Positions 23,858-35,529 of a stretch of DNA of 64,000 bases are shown piece after piece. Under the pieces are notes generated by a model. It did no database searches, had not been told where the DNA came from, and saw nothing but the letters and a program-made list of their open reading frames with translations. The position numbers were made by a program, and so were the translations under genes. The DNA is from Apostichopus japonicus (taxonomy: Eukaryota; Echinodermata; Holothuroidea; Aspidochirotida; Stichopodidae): NCBI RefSeq assembly GCF_037975245.1, contig NC_092575.1:19675841-19739840 (forward strand), read 5' to 3'. Every line of letters begins with the position of its first letter. Positions within the stretch are counted from its first letter, which is position 1.

Positions 23858-24366
23858 CGATATTTGATGATATCATCAAATATTTGGTGATATCAGCAAA
23901 TAATTGTTGATATCATCAAATCATTTGATGATATCATCAAATAATTGCTGATATCAACAATTATTTGCTGATATCACCAAATAATTGTTGATATCAGCAA
24001 TTCATTTGCTGATATCACCAATTCATTTGCTGATATCACCAACTCATTTGTTGATATCATCAAATAATTGCTGATATCAACAAATAATTGCTGATATCAA
24101 CAAATATTTGCAGATATCAACAAATATTTGCTGATATCAGCAAATGAATTGGTGATATCAGCAAATCATTTGCTGATATCAACAATTCCGACATATCACT
24201 AATTAATTAGTGATATGTGGAACCAAATTGGTGATATCATTAAATGATTTGGTGATATCATTAAATGATTTGCTGATATCAGCAATTGAATTGGCGATAT
24301 GTTGGAATTGATGATATCACCAATTCATTTGCTGACATCAACAATTCATTTGCTGATATCAGTAAT
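23858..24366. repeat. Left array of 21 GATATC palindromic units
   Basis: A core TGATATCA recurs about every 19-20 bp, joined by AACAAATAATTG-like spacers that vary at one or two positions. I count 21 exact GATATC cores plus degenerate ones (GATATGT, GACATC). Every core is a self-palindrome, so each unit can form its own hairpin. This array is the inverted partner of 26341-26957. Confidence 0.95.
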
Positions 24367-24784
24367 TCAAGCGTATCGAACCAACGTCTACAAAAAGGAA
24401 TTAGAAACGAGCGCCATCAACAGGCATTCTTTTTGGGTCTTAAGAGCGCTGTTTGGCTGGTAGCGGGCACCAAAAGGCGTCTGGTGCGCGATTAAATTCA
24501 GCCTTGGTAATAGCGATCAACGGGAGGGGGAAAGAGGACTAAGTTACACAGTACTATTACTGCCACTGGGAGAGGTACCGTCGCTACTCATGCTCTTGTG
24601 ACAGGGAGGACAAACGTTGGACAAGCACCGAGTAGGCCAGGCCTATAAACCTATGAAAAATAATACCGGGGTGGTTAAGTAGTTTATTATGAAATACCAA
24701 AATGTAAAAAGTATACCCTGGTCGGCGACAGAAACAGGCTGGGAAACGTGTCCATTAGACTGGCTCCCCGATGGTGGCTGCAAC

Positions 24785-25984
24785 CAGGGGCGGCGATTTG
24801 TTTCAAATATTGGGCGGGGGACTTTAACTTGGGTGCAGACGCGTAACAATTCCCCCCCCCCAAATAAAAATTGTTCGCGCACTTCGTTATTTTGTATCTA
24901 TATATATATATATGTATGTATACATATATATATATACATACAGGCGTGTATCCAGGATTTTCTAACCCGGGGGGGGGGGGGCGCGATCGAATTACTATCT
25001 AGGCGGAGCGACACCATTGGTTGGCGCGCAGCATACAAGAAAATTTCTGGTTTTGATAGCCCCCCAGATCACAGGAAATGGCACTTCTCGGGCTTGAAAA
25101 TGATCAACAAGTTGTACACTTTGGCCTGAGAATCAAGTTTTCCCAATAGTTTTTTCATCCATAACCTTTTTCAAGATTGTCACCAGTCACACATGATGTT
25201 CGACCTCATCGCTTCTTCTGTGGATCATTGCTTTGGAAGGTAATACGACGTAACGGCCTATACAATACCCGTCAGCCCCACTTTTCAAGGTTTTAAGCCC
25301 ATTATTTGTTCAGAATTTGAATAATAAATTCACTTCAAAACATATCCATAAATGTTGCACAAAATTTTCATCTATGACAACCAATAAAGAAAAACCCCTT
25401 CAACCCCTAACAGACCGGTCAAAATGGCACGAGTAGAGGGAAGTATGATGAAGAATGTTGGTCAGGGAATTTTCGAAAATTCAGACACAGTTAATTTATT
25501 GGTGTACAAATATTAAAACCTCTTATAACGGCTTCTATAACACTTCGATATCGCTAAAAAAGACAACAAATATCTTCGCCCCACCCCCCTCCTTGGCTAC
25601 GTGCCTGCGGTTAGAAATCTTGTAGGAAACAGGCCAAATGGAAACCCAGTGAACCCATATCGATCGATGTGGATCATATATATGATTGTACTTACTTACA
25701 CTCATACACAAGAGATGTACAGACATTATGATAATAATCATGAGTGACAACATGCTATACGGTCACAGGTCACAGAAACGACCACGAAGAGTCATTTACC
25801 TCAGGCAGCATGTGTTGGATGAAGTTTTAGCCACCGCCAAATAGGATTTGGATAAATAATCTCACGCATTATTTTCTATTTATAGCCACACAAAAAACTA
25901 TGCCACCAAATATTTGGGGGGGGGGATATTAGATACTACATCCCCCACCTAAAATATGTCCCCCCCCCATGATCGCCGCTCATG
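24785..25984. mobile_element. hAT-like element, 8-bp TSD GCTGCAAC
   Basis: Left end CAGGGGCGGCGAT and right end ATCGCCGCTCATG form an imperfect 13-bp TIR. GCTGCAAC flanks both ends (24777-24784, 25985-25992). It interrupts the decayed coding segment, and removing it restores the reading frame there. It contains a nested copy of repeat A (24941-25606) and a small (TA)n tract. Confidence 0.83.
24941..25606 (+). mobile_element. Repeat A copy, CAGGCGTGTATCCAGG to CCTTGGCTACGTGCCTG
   Basis: Both ends of the family are visible here: CAGGCGTGTATCCAGG on the left and an imperfect reverse complement CCTTGGCTACGTGCCTG on the right. The shared core is at 24990-25100. The body (CAACCAATAAAGAAAAACC... 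TCAGACACAG) matches 7573-8160 and, inverted, 29191-29817. I found no TSD. Confidence 0.7.
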
Positions 25985-26340
25985 GCTGCAACGTTCCGTC
26001 TGGCTGTGCCTGTGCGTCTGCGATGGAAAGGAGCTGATCGAGCACAGCTGCTATTGAATTGAACCTGTGCTCATCGATGCTCGCGTTAATCCGTTCTAAA
26101 TTGCTCTTTGCTTTGGAGAAGACGTTCTTTCGCTTCAGAAGCATTCTCATTGCCAGTTAAGAGCCTCTCTACTTCGCCCAAAATCCGAGAACTTCTGTCA
26201 ATAACGATCTGTGCTTCATCAAGTTTACCGCAATCGCCAAGGTGAAAGTAACGCTACCCGTACCCTGTTGTCTCGTCACTGTCATTTGCATGTACTGCTT
26301 AGTACACTGACATCGTGTGCGCATGCTTGTAAGACGGGCT

Positions 26341-26957
26341 GTTACGGTTGAATTACTGATATCATCGTCACGGTTGAATTACTGATATCAGCAAATGATT
26401 TGTTGATATCATCAAATGAATTGGTGATATCAACAAATGAATTGGTGATATCAACAAAAGCATGCATTAGTGATATGTACGGTTCATTTGCTGATATCAT
26501 TAAATCAATTACTGATATCACCAATTGATTTGTTGATATCAGCAAATGAATTAGTGATATGTTGGAATTGTTGATATCATCAAATGATTTGCTGATATCA
26601 CCAATTATTTGATGATATCAGCAAATAATTGTTGATATCATCAAATGATTTGCTGATATCATCAAATGATTTGCTGATATCACCAATTCATTTGCTGATA
26701 TCACCAAATAATTGCTGATATCTGCAAATATTTGTTGATATCACCAATTATTTGTTGATATCAGCAATTATTTGATGATATCAACAAATGAATTGGTGAT
26801 ATCAGCAAATGAATTGCTGATATCAACAATTATTTGGTGATATCAGCAAATAATTGATGATATCAGCAATTATTTGATGATATCATCAAATGATTTGATG
26901 ATATCAACAATTATTTGCTGATATCACCAAATATTTGATGATATCATCAAATATCGA
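26341..26957. repeat. Right array of 27 GATATC palindromic units
   Basis: Same unit and spacing as the left array, with 27 exact GATATC cores. Its outer edge leads into ATCGAATAAAAAGTAAAACG, the reverse complement of the left arm's outer edge. The spacers are not unique, unlike CRISPR spacers. Confidence 0.95.
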
Positions 26958-27428
26958 ATAAAAAGTAAAACGGCTTGCCATACGAACGCCGGACCAATAT
27001 TCACGGCGCAAAAAAAAAAAAAAAAAAGGACTAGGAAAATATTATGGCAAAAAATAAAGAACCAAAATGAAACATACTTATAAAATGTGTTTCAGAAGAT
27101 TAACCGGTTACAAAAACAGACAAGGGAAAATCTTGTTTTTTCATATGACACATGTGAACTGCTATTCCTTGCAATCTGGAAGGTATATTTTTCAATCATT
27201 TTCAATAATGATGACGGCAAGTAGGCTAAATGTCACTACTCTGGCATGGCAGGGGTCTTGTTTTCAAGCTCGGGAAGTGCCATTTCCTGCAATCTGGGAG
27301 GCATTTTTTTCAAAATTGTCTCCGTTACGTAGTTTGACCTACCAAACGCCCCCCCACCCCCGATAATTATTATAGATGGCCACACTCTGATCTGCCGTAC
27401 CAATCAAAAATAGCTTCCGACGCCCCTG

Positions 27429-28689
27429 CTTACAATGGTTTCTACTTGTAGCATGTCTCCAAGAATATGTTTTCATTTGGTCAAAGGTCAATCTGATTAG
27501 TGCAGTATGTTTCGGTATGTAGTATAACGTTAGGCTTTAATGCTGTTATAACAAGTGGGCAGTACAGATCAAGCAGTGACAAACTGCTTCGTCGAACCAA
27601 GCTTCTATTTTTTTTATAAATGAAAATATGATAAAGATTTCATTCGCTTTCCATTCCGCACACAAATACCCTTAGATGTGTTACACAATTGTGTGAATTT
27701 ATATTATTTTTTATTTTTAGAAAGTTCTTACGATCTGGAAAATTAATTGGGTATTCCATTGCCTAACGTTAAGGCTTTATCTATAGTAGCAGTGTAGGTT
27801 GACGTTTTTGGGTAAGCTGTTGATCTTCAATTCGCTGCAAGCGACAAGCCGAAAGTGGCTTCTATGGATTAATTTCTGTGGACTCCGCAAATGAAACTAC
27901 AGTGACCAGCCGAAACTTACGGAAGAACAGAAATGCTATCAAGTCACAAGAGGGGGAAATTGTATATAGAGAAATCCGGTAAGTTTGCAACGAATTTGCC
28001 ATTGTCAGGCGCGTATCCAGGGGGCGTTGGGGCGCGCGCCCCCCGGGTAAGAACTAGCGGAGAGCCAAAAAGAGAGGAGAAAAAAGGCACAAAAGAGGGG
28101 AAAATAGAGGAGGAAGGAGAGGAAGGAAGGGGAAGGAAAAAGAACATGCGAACTGCACTAGACCTATATATGTCCTTCGATGCAACACTGGCATCCAGAG
28201 ATAAAATTTGATACACTCCGACCTGAATGCTAATTGTTACCCCAAACCTATAGTACCGTAACTCGTGCAATGAATCTAAAAATAAATTCCGCATGCGATT
28301 GGAGAATTGAGCACACCTCCTGTGAATATCATGTAGTGGATCCAAGGGCGTATCATGGGCAGGGGGGGGGGGCGGATGCACCCGTCACTTCTTGAGATTG
28401 TTCCCATCTGCATGAAAACGCGCGCCTCACGACCCTACGCCCCACCTCTCTAATCGCTTCCCGATGAGTTACAAAACTTAATTAATGACCTTCGCCCGTA
28501 GTACCAAGACCTTGACAAAATACGGCAACACACCATTTCATCGATAACAAGTGATCGTGCTGTGAATAAGTGACGTCTAGGGGTCGTGCGCTGACCTACA
28601 TGGAGTGTGACCACTCCGATATTGCAATTTCCCAAGATCAGGCCCCGAAAAATCCCCCAAACCCAAGGACACTGTACTGTATGGATATC
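27429..28689. other. Intergenic DNA with repeat A-type ends, no gene seen
   Basis: An end-like CAGGCGCGTATCCAGG is at 28006 and a CCAAGGGCGTATCATGGG-like end near 28341, so 28006-28360 may be another short element. I see no coding signal. The frames at 27933-28211 and 27944-28381 overlap each other on opposite strands and have simple composition. Confidence 0.45.
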
Positions 28690-29817
28690 TAGCGTTCCAG
28701 GATGAACAACCTCCAAACTGTCTATGTGTGTAGTGTTAGGCGTAGGAGCCCAATTTGATTTGGGGGGGGGGGGGGCTGTAACGAAAAATATTACCAACAT
28801 TTTTCGCGCACTTTCAACATTTTAACGTAAATATCATATAGGCGAGCATCGGTTATTACATCGTGGTGACATCGCTTGACGATCATGACATCGTGTACTG
28901 TGAAAGTTGCGCAGTATCCCGCGGGATGCTAATGTCAACGACGAAATTTCTTATGTAGATGGAGAAAAAGCATGCAGGTCCAATTATGCCAAAACTCTCT
29001 TTTACATTAGTAATGGCGAATTAGTCGGGCAAGCTTAGAACTTTTATTAATTACCAAGGATATTTTTTTTAAAACTATTGATAGCTATATCATTGCGATT
29101 AAATTTTCTTTCAGTATAGGTGCCCGCAAAATTCACAGCATATTGCCCGAATTTTCTGCAGCCCCCCCCCCGCCTCCTACGCCTCTGCGGGTAGTGTTCG
29201 GTTTCGGAAATGTCTGGTATTTTTTCATTTCTTTCAACGAAGTGTTATAGTAGCCGTTATAGGAGGTTTTAATATTTGTACACCAATTACTTAGCTGTGT
29301 CTGAATTTTCGATAATTCCCTGACCAACATTCTTCATCAAACTTCCCTCTATTCAGTGCAATTTTGACCGAGGGGTTAAAGGAGGTTTTTCTATATTGGT
29401 TGTCCATAAATGAAATTTTGTGCAACATTATGGGTATGTTTTCAAGTGAATTTTAAAAATCTGAACAAATAATGGGCATAAAACATTGAAAAGTGGGCTG
29501 ACCGGTATTGTGAGCCGCGACGTAGAATCACCTACAAAACCAATGATCCACAGGAGATGGGATAAGGTCGAACATGATATGTGACTAGCGACAATCTTCA
29601 AAAAGGATATGGATGGAAAAAAACTATTGGGAAATAATCAGTAGTTCTCAGGCAAAAGTGTACATCTGGTTGGTCATTTTCAAGCCCGAGAAGTGCCATT
29701 TCCGGTGATCTGGGGGTATCAAAACCAGAAATTTCTTGTACGCTGCGCGCCAACTGATGGTGGCGCTCCGCTTAGATAGTAATTCTGGGTTAGAAAATCC
29801 TAGATACGCGCCTGATT
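28690..29817 (-). mobile_element. Repeat A copy on the minus strand, interrupted at 28738-29190
   Basis: It ends on the right at the CAGGCGCGTATCTAGG terminus (minus-strand start at 29817). It then reads through the core (29690-29790) and body, and continues past the insertion into the sequence homologous to 8740-8770. Its left boundary is not defined. It is the empty-site partner for the insertion at 8178-8739. In turn the 8.1-kb copy is the empty site for 28738-29190. Confidence 0.78.
28738..29190. mobile_element. hAT-like element, 453 bp, 8-bp TSD GTAGTGTT
   Basis: GTAGTGTT lies at 28730-28737 and 29191-29198. The left end starts AGGCGTAGGAG and the right contains CTCCTACGCCT followed by six extra bases, so the left end is slightly truncated or diverged. 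The homologous position near 8145-8160 (opposite strand) has one GTAGTGTT copy and no insert. Related ends occur inside 2089-2863 and near 30,980-31,210. Confidence 0.88.
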
Positions 29818-29984
29818 ATGACTATTTCCTTCTCCCCACAATGAAATGAAATGCTGGATTTGTTTGCTGTTTATTCGTTCGCACTTCAAGAATGATTGGC
29901 CTACACCGTTTTACTGTACCACTGAACTTCATCACGTATACTAGCGCCTGTATATATACAATATTATCACTACTACCGGTACTT

Positions 29985-30395
29985 AACAGATAGCTGCCCC
30001 CGACACGGAAATGTTTAACCGCGCAATAGTATATAAAGCCCAAGTCACATCGGACACAGAATCTCAGTCGTACATCGGCATTTTTGGAGGACCCTTTAAG
30101 CAGCGATTCAATAACCACACAAAATCTCTCAGGCATGAAAAGCACCAAAAAGGAACAACTGTGAAAGCATGTATAGAACCTGAAAAGAGGGGGAATTAGC
30201 CACAATATAAGCTGGGAGATAGTAAAGGAATCGAACACGCACAAACGTGATTAGGGCAAATGCAACCTCTGTGCAGAAGAAAAGCTGGTATTCTTACGTA
30301 CTAAGGACAGTGTAAACAAAAAACACAGAGCTCATCTCAAAGTGTCGACATGGCAATAAACCGCCCGACCGTATGGAATGCAAACGGGCAAAATC
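29985..30395 (+). pseudogene. Penelope-like retroelement GIY-YIG endonuclease remnant
   Basis: The translated pieces follow the Penelope endonuclease pattern in order: a CP..GKCLTAQ-like segment, VYKAQV, SYIGIFGGPFKQRFNNHTKS (the YIG and GxFKxRxxNH blocks), a TTVKACI segment where the family has TxLSxxIW, then frameshifted NISWEIVKES, CNLCAEEKLV and a KHRAHLK-like block. In-frame stops (after the CLTAQ and near ACI) and frameshifts make it dead. No reverse-transcriptase half is visible upstream. It is just 3' of the repeat A copy. Confidence 0.83.
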
Positions 30396-30686
30396 AAACA
30401 ACAACGTTTATTACATTGATGACTATATAAATTATACTTATGCACAATAACAACATAAATATATACAGCAGCTACGTAAAATAGTATAACAACGACGCAA
30501 AAATATACATTAACATCATATTTCAGTAAAACAACGTCATTTTGTTCTGTAATGTCATCGTTTATTATTTTATTGACAGGTAAACCGCATATGATAACAA
30601 CACAAACACACGTGAAGCCTACGTAAACTGCACTGATAACAAGCTGAGAACAGATGATGACGGCGCTATTTCACTTAACGTAATAA

Positions 30687-31440
<754 letters not shown>

Positions 31441-32367
31441 CAACAAACTGATTGCACACAGCTTATATATGAGTCGTTGACCAGAGAGTGAACAAGGAAT
31501 TTCAAATGAAGTTTGTGTATACTATATGGTTTACGAATCAAAGTGATTTCGTACTAATCGTGGCATGTCTTCCACCTATATCAGATCAAATTCTACCCCT
31601 TTCCGCTGATTTAGGTAGGGGACTCTACAGTTTCAGTCTCAGTTTATTTCTTCACATCACCTCAGTGAGGTATAAGAGACATTTACACGGTACATTTCAA
31701 TAACAATCCAGAGATTAACAAACTGACAAATAACACATAACGTATAATAGTCATAGAATTCGGAAAAAAGTCTAAAATTGAAGCATGGCACCAGAGACGA
31801 TTAGGAGAAAGAAATTTTCTTAAGAGAAGATTACTACAAAATTTATTTAGATTTACAACTACATTGTTACTCGATGATTGAAACAAATGCTTCATTTTGA
31901 TAGAACTGGGTCTTTTCCTAAAATATCGTTTCAAGAACTCAATCCTATCAGCTGAAAAGTAAGGAAAATAAAAATGTAATGAAATTCGTCACCTAAAGAT
32001 CACATAACTCACACAATCTTTCACGAAAAGCAATGTTTTTGAACCCTCAATTTACGATAGGGAGTTTACTATTTATACACAGCGGAATTTATTAAAGTAT
32101 ACTCTTTGGGGAAATTTAAGTTAGTCAAATAAGTTTCAAACTCAATTTTCTCTTTACACATTCTGTAGACTTTGCATTGAGAGTTATTGTAAACATCGCC
32201 AGACTTGTTCGTAAATATCACTTAGTCGTTGATCGACGGTCGCTTTGAGCCAAGACTTAGATATATTACATGGTATTGTCTGTGAGGGGTAGCAATTAGA
32301 CCTTTCAGATAGTCAATGTAAATTTAGGATCCTTAACACACGCTATGGTCCCCTTTTTGTAGAACAA

Positions 32368-35300
32368 TCAACAAATATGTGTCAGATCTTGCTCCTGAAC
32401 GTGTAGAGCCATGTAGCTACCAATGACAGCAAATGATAGAGTAATTAAAACTCCATGATTCGACGCTTTGGACGCAATGGTAATCTGATAAATAATTTCC
32501 TTCCAAAATTCCGCATAACACTCAGATTGTAGCTGCAAAACGTTGAAGTAAAATTCATCGTCCAGACCCTTTAAATTGAAGCCCCCTATAGCAATTAATG
32601 ACAAGGACAGGCCCATTACAATTGTGTTCCACCCCAAGCAATTCATTAATATTTCATTAATATTTCTTTGGTGATTCATGCCTTGAGCATCATCACCTGT
32701 AACATAATTCCATGTGACCATTGTCGTTATACCTAGGATAAGCAGAGGAAACAGTATCATAACATAGATGTTACAGCATTTGCGAAAGCAATTGAATTCG
32801 GCATAGACGTTTTGAATGGTATCACGACAGAGGTCAATCTCCCCCTGGAATTCATTGAGGTAAAGGAGAAGATGACGAAATTGTCGGTGAAATGAGACAC
32901 GGATGAAGTAGATAAGGTACATAAATAGACCCCACGTGGCCATCATAACGTAGCAATAAACACAATGGATTAATGTGTTGACGGTTGACGACGATAAACA
33001 CTTCTCTAGTTCGATCAACACATAGCATAGATAAAGAAATGTCAGGCCAGGCCAGAGTATGCAAAGAGCGAGGAAAGGTTTCCCTGGAAGACCTGTTTAT
33101 CATAATGAAGAGAAAAACACGGATTATTTTTTTTCAGTTTCTCATGCATGGTTTAAGAAGACGAGATGCAATCTCATTGAGACGCTTATTAATAAAGAAG
33201 ATTTTTTAAGGATATCTTTAGAACAACCCACCTGTATGCTTCCAGTCCACGTATTGTCCCCTTGTTACCAGGTAACGAATGTGGAGTGTTCTGGACCAGA
33301 GAAGGTAATGACATTTCCCTTGAAGATAATAGTCCAATTTGGAACAAAAGGCAATGCCAGGGTATGATGACAACAAACCAATCAAAGAAGTTTGATTTAG
33401 TAAGTATATTATTCTGCGAGAAACAGCCCATGTTTTGTATAACACCATTCCCATGAAGCAGATATTCACAGCAAGAAGTATTGACAACATCACGGAGGAC
33501 ATGACACCGCTCCCGTAGTGGCACCAGGGCTTGGCACCTGCGAAACACACAAAAAAAGAAATTGCCAGTGAAAATAATAGCTTCTATTGTTATCTTTATT
33601 TAAAATATCGGACATTTAATCATCCATTTTGTGGAGTACAAATAGTGAGTATGAAAAGTACAAATTAAATGTAAAAGTGAAAGGTAGTCAACTTAAAATT
33701 ACAAATCTTGAGCACTTATAATAGCAAGGGAGCTCCTTAAAAACAGGAGCAAAATGAAGCGAAAGAAGGCTCTCATCAAATGAACACACATTCACCCCCC
33801 CCCCCACAATCGGTACCCTCCCCAATTCCATACATATACATATATACACGTGTTTAATTCATAAAACGTAATGTGGTATTTCTACAGATGCCTCCTGACT
33901 TGGGTGTTAGGTTACTTATTCAAAACTACAGCACTTTTTGTAATACTGGCGTTGCGACACGAAAGGAATACTGTCTGCTGTTTGCAAGTATACGTGGATA
34001 CTTATAAAAACGTTAGTATAATGGACAGATGTTAACAAAATGGAAGGGAGATTGTTCAGGGAACGCTTAGTAAAGCTAAGAATTTTAACAAGACTATTAA
34101 ATTTAAGCATGTTCAAGGAAGCATATAGGCGATTTTTTCTTTTTTTCTCCAAAAGCGGGCATGCTCTCTATAACTTTCATTTTTCTTTCCAATAAGTTTG
34201 ATAAGCTGAGTATAAAGAGAAGTTTGATATATGCAGGTGGCAGATACAGGGTTCTGTGAGAAAGAGATAGAAGGATTTCTCTAAAGACTTAATGCAATCG
34301 AAGTATAAGAACTGGTTATATGATCCTAAGTTAGTACAATTTCAACTTGCTTTAATTTACTGTGTCTGTTGGGTTCAAAAATAGACTAAGATTGAAATAC
34401 CTGCCCCTGCCAGTGTGCAGTTTGCTTTGCACATCCTTTTACAACTCAAGAGAAGTTTTGGTGCTATTATTACAACACATAGATCTTGAAGAAAGCAAAA
34501 AGTCCTTTTTATTTTAAACTATTATTAAAATGAATGTCTACTAAATCTCAAAACTCTGCAGCATTTCGTCCACTTGCTCGGGTATTTTGAAACGCCAAGT
34601 TCAGCTCAAGGGATAACAGATTGGCATTTTCACATGAAACATTCAACCATGTTGTTTAAAAAGCTACAGGGACGTTTTTATAGTTCGAATGTGGAAAAAT
34701 ATAGCCAACACGTTCGATTTTGTAGCAGCGTCCGGCTCCATGTAATACGATCTGTAAGCATGTGTGTGTTTAAGCTCGGCCCAAAATATGGTAGATATTC
34801 AAATATGATCACTTTTGGTCAAAATTCTTAACCTGCTTTTATTAAAACCTTCGAGGAAATTTTCCTCATTTAAGACATTCAGTCATCTTGTGTGTTCTTA
34901 ATATATATATGAGAACAATTTGGAGAGTAAATACCTCTAGGAATGTACTTTTTGAAGAAAAAAAGGAATTACAGCGTGCTATAATTTGGGGCCTATACAG
35001 ACTACCTTTAAAAGTGCCCATCAAGATTATATATCGCTGCTTGCCATGAGACTATAATGCATGCAACTCACCAATATCTATGTCGTTGTATTTTACCGTT
35101 TCGCCATAATAATTCCACCAGAGAGTATCACAAACATCACACTTTACATTTTCCTCTTGGCTACCTAAAAGCGGTTGAGTTTCGTCTTCACTGTGCGTTG
35201 GTGGTTCCGGATGCCTGGATGAATTATTAGCCCGTCCTCCTGTGGGTAGCGTGAATTGCTGGCGGGGACTAAATCCGGCACGCAGGCGACATTTTAAGCA

Positions 35301-35441
35301 CTTCCTGTTAGCTTCCACCGGGTTTGGATGAGGTAACCAAAGAATCTTTAAAATGATCCAAAGCAAAACGGACCATTTCTTCCTTCCAGAATATAGCGAA
35401 AATCTTCCGCCGGCGGGAGAAAGATCGTTTTCACCATCCAT
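32368..35441 (-). CDS. Gustatory-receptor-like 7TM protein, copy 1 (3 exons)
   Basis: Exons are 35441-35072, 33537-33232 and 33092-32368 (an alternative acceptor at 33083 is also in frame). Both introns are phase 1 with GT/AG ends, giving about 466 residues. The start MDGEND has a strong GCCATGG context, and the sequence upstream of it differs in copy 2. The cytosolic N-terminus (exon 1) has a WIILKILWLPHPNP segment and two CxxC pairs (CLKC, CDVC). Exon 2 starts with a strong membrane helix. Exon 3 supplies five more helices and ends SFAVIGSYMALHVQEQDLTH. The SYMALHVQE stretch fits the TYhhhhhQF motif of TM7 in the insect Gr/Or and invertebrate Grl superfamily. A long basic/amphipathic loop between TM4 and TM5 also fits. 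If correct, it is an inverted-topology 7TM channel or sensor. An unrelated multipass protein remains possible. Confidence 0.62.
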
Positions 35442-35529
35442 GGCTATGAAAAATGCAAACAAATGTAAATAAATGGTAAAATTCAATAGTAGTTACTGAA
35501 ATTTCTTTATCAATTCTGCACATCTAAGT

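Larger units (their letters stand above)
24716..26290 (-). pseudogene. Decayed, possibly captured coding segment inside the fold-back element
   Basis: Reading the minus strand from about 26245 gives an open stretch with a YFHLGDCGKLDEAQIVIDRS segment, then an ERLLQSKEQFR region. It next shows a one-base frameshift and a TAA near 26095, then RINASIDEHRFNSIAAVLDQ and a LLSIADAQAQPDG stretch. The frame continues precisely across the 24785-25984 insertion, after removing one TSD copy, into PSGSQSNGHVSQPVSVADQ. A possible splice donor follows near 24720. The composition is helical and acidic, loosely TPR-like or LUC7-like. I do not recognise the family. The most likely reading is a fragment of a host gene carried by the transposon. 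Confidence 0.5.
23805..27428. mobile_element. Composite fold-back transposon, CAGGGGCG ends, 5-bp TSD CTTAC
   Basis: Outer ends CAGGGGCGACGG (left) and CCGACGCCCCTG (right) are flanked by CTTAC on both sides (23800-23804, 27429-27433). Inside is a second, longer inverted repeat starting GGTCCGGCG at 23820 and ending at 26989, with CGTATGGCAAGCCG and TTTTACTTTTTATTCG in each arm. Each arm then continues as a GATATC palindrome array. The centre holds a decayed coding segment and a nested hAT-like element. No transposase is recognisable. Confidence 0.82.

Noticed and set aside
23858-26957. Regular short repeats resembling a CRISPR array
   Set aside because: The spacers are near-identical AT-rich words, the arrays are inverted to each other, and the genome is eukaryotic.
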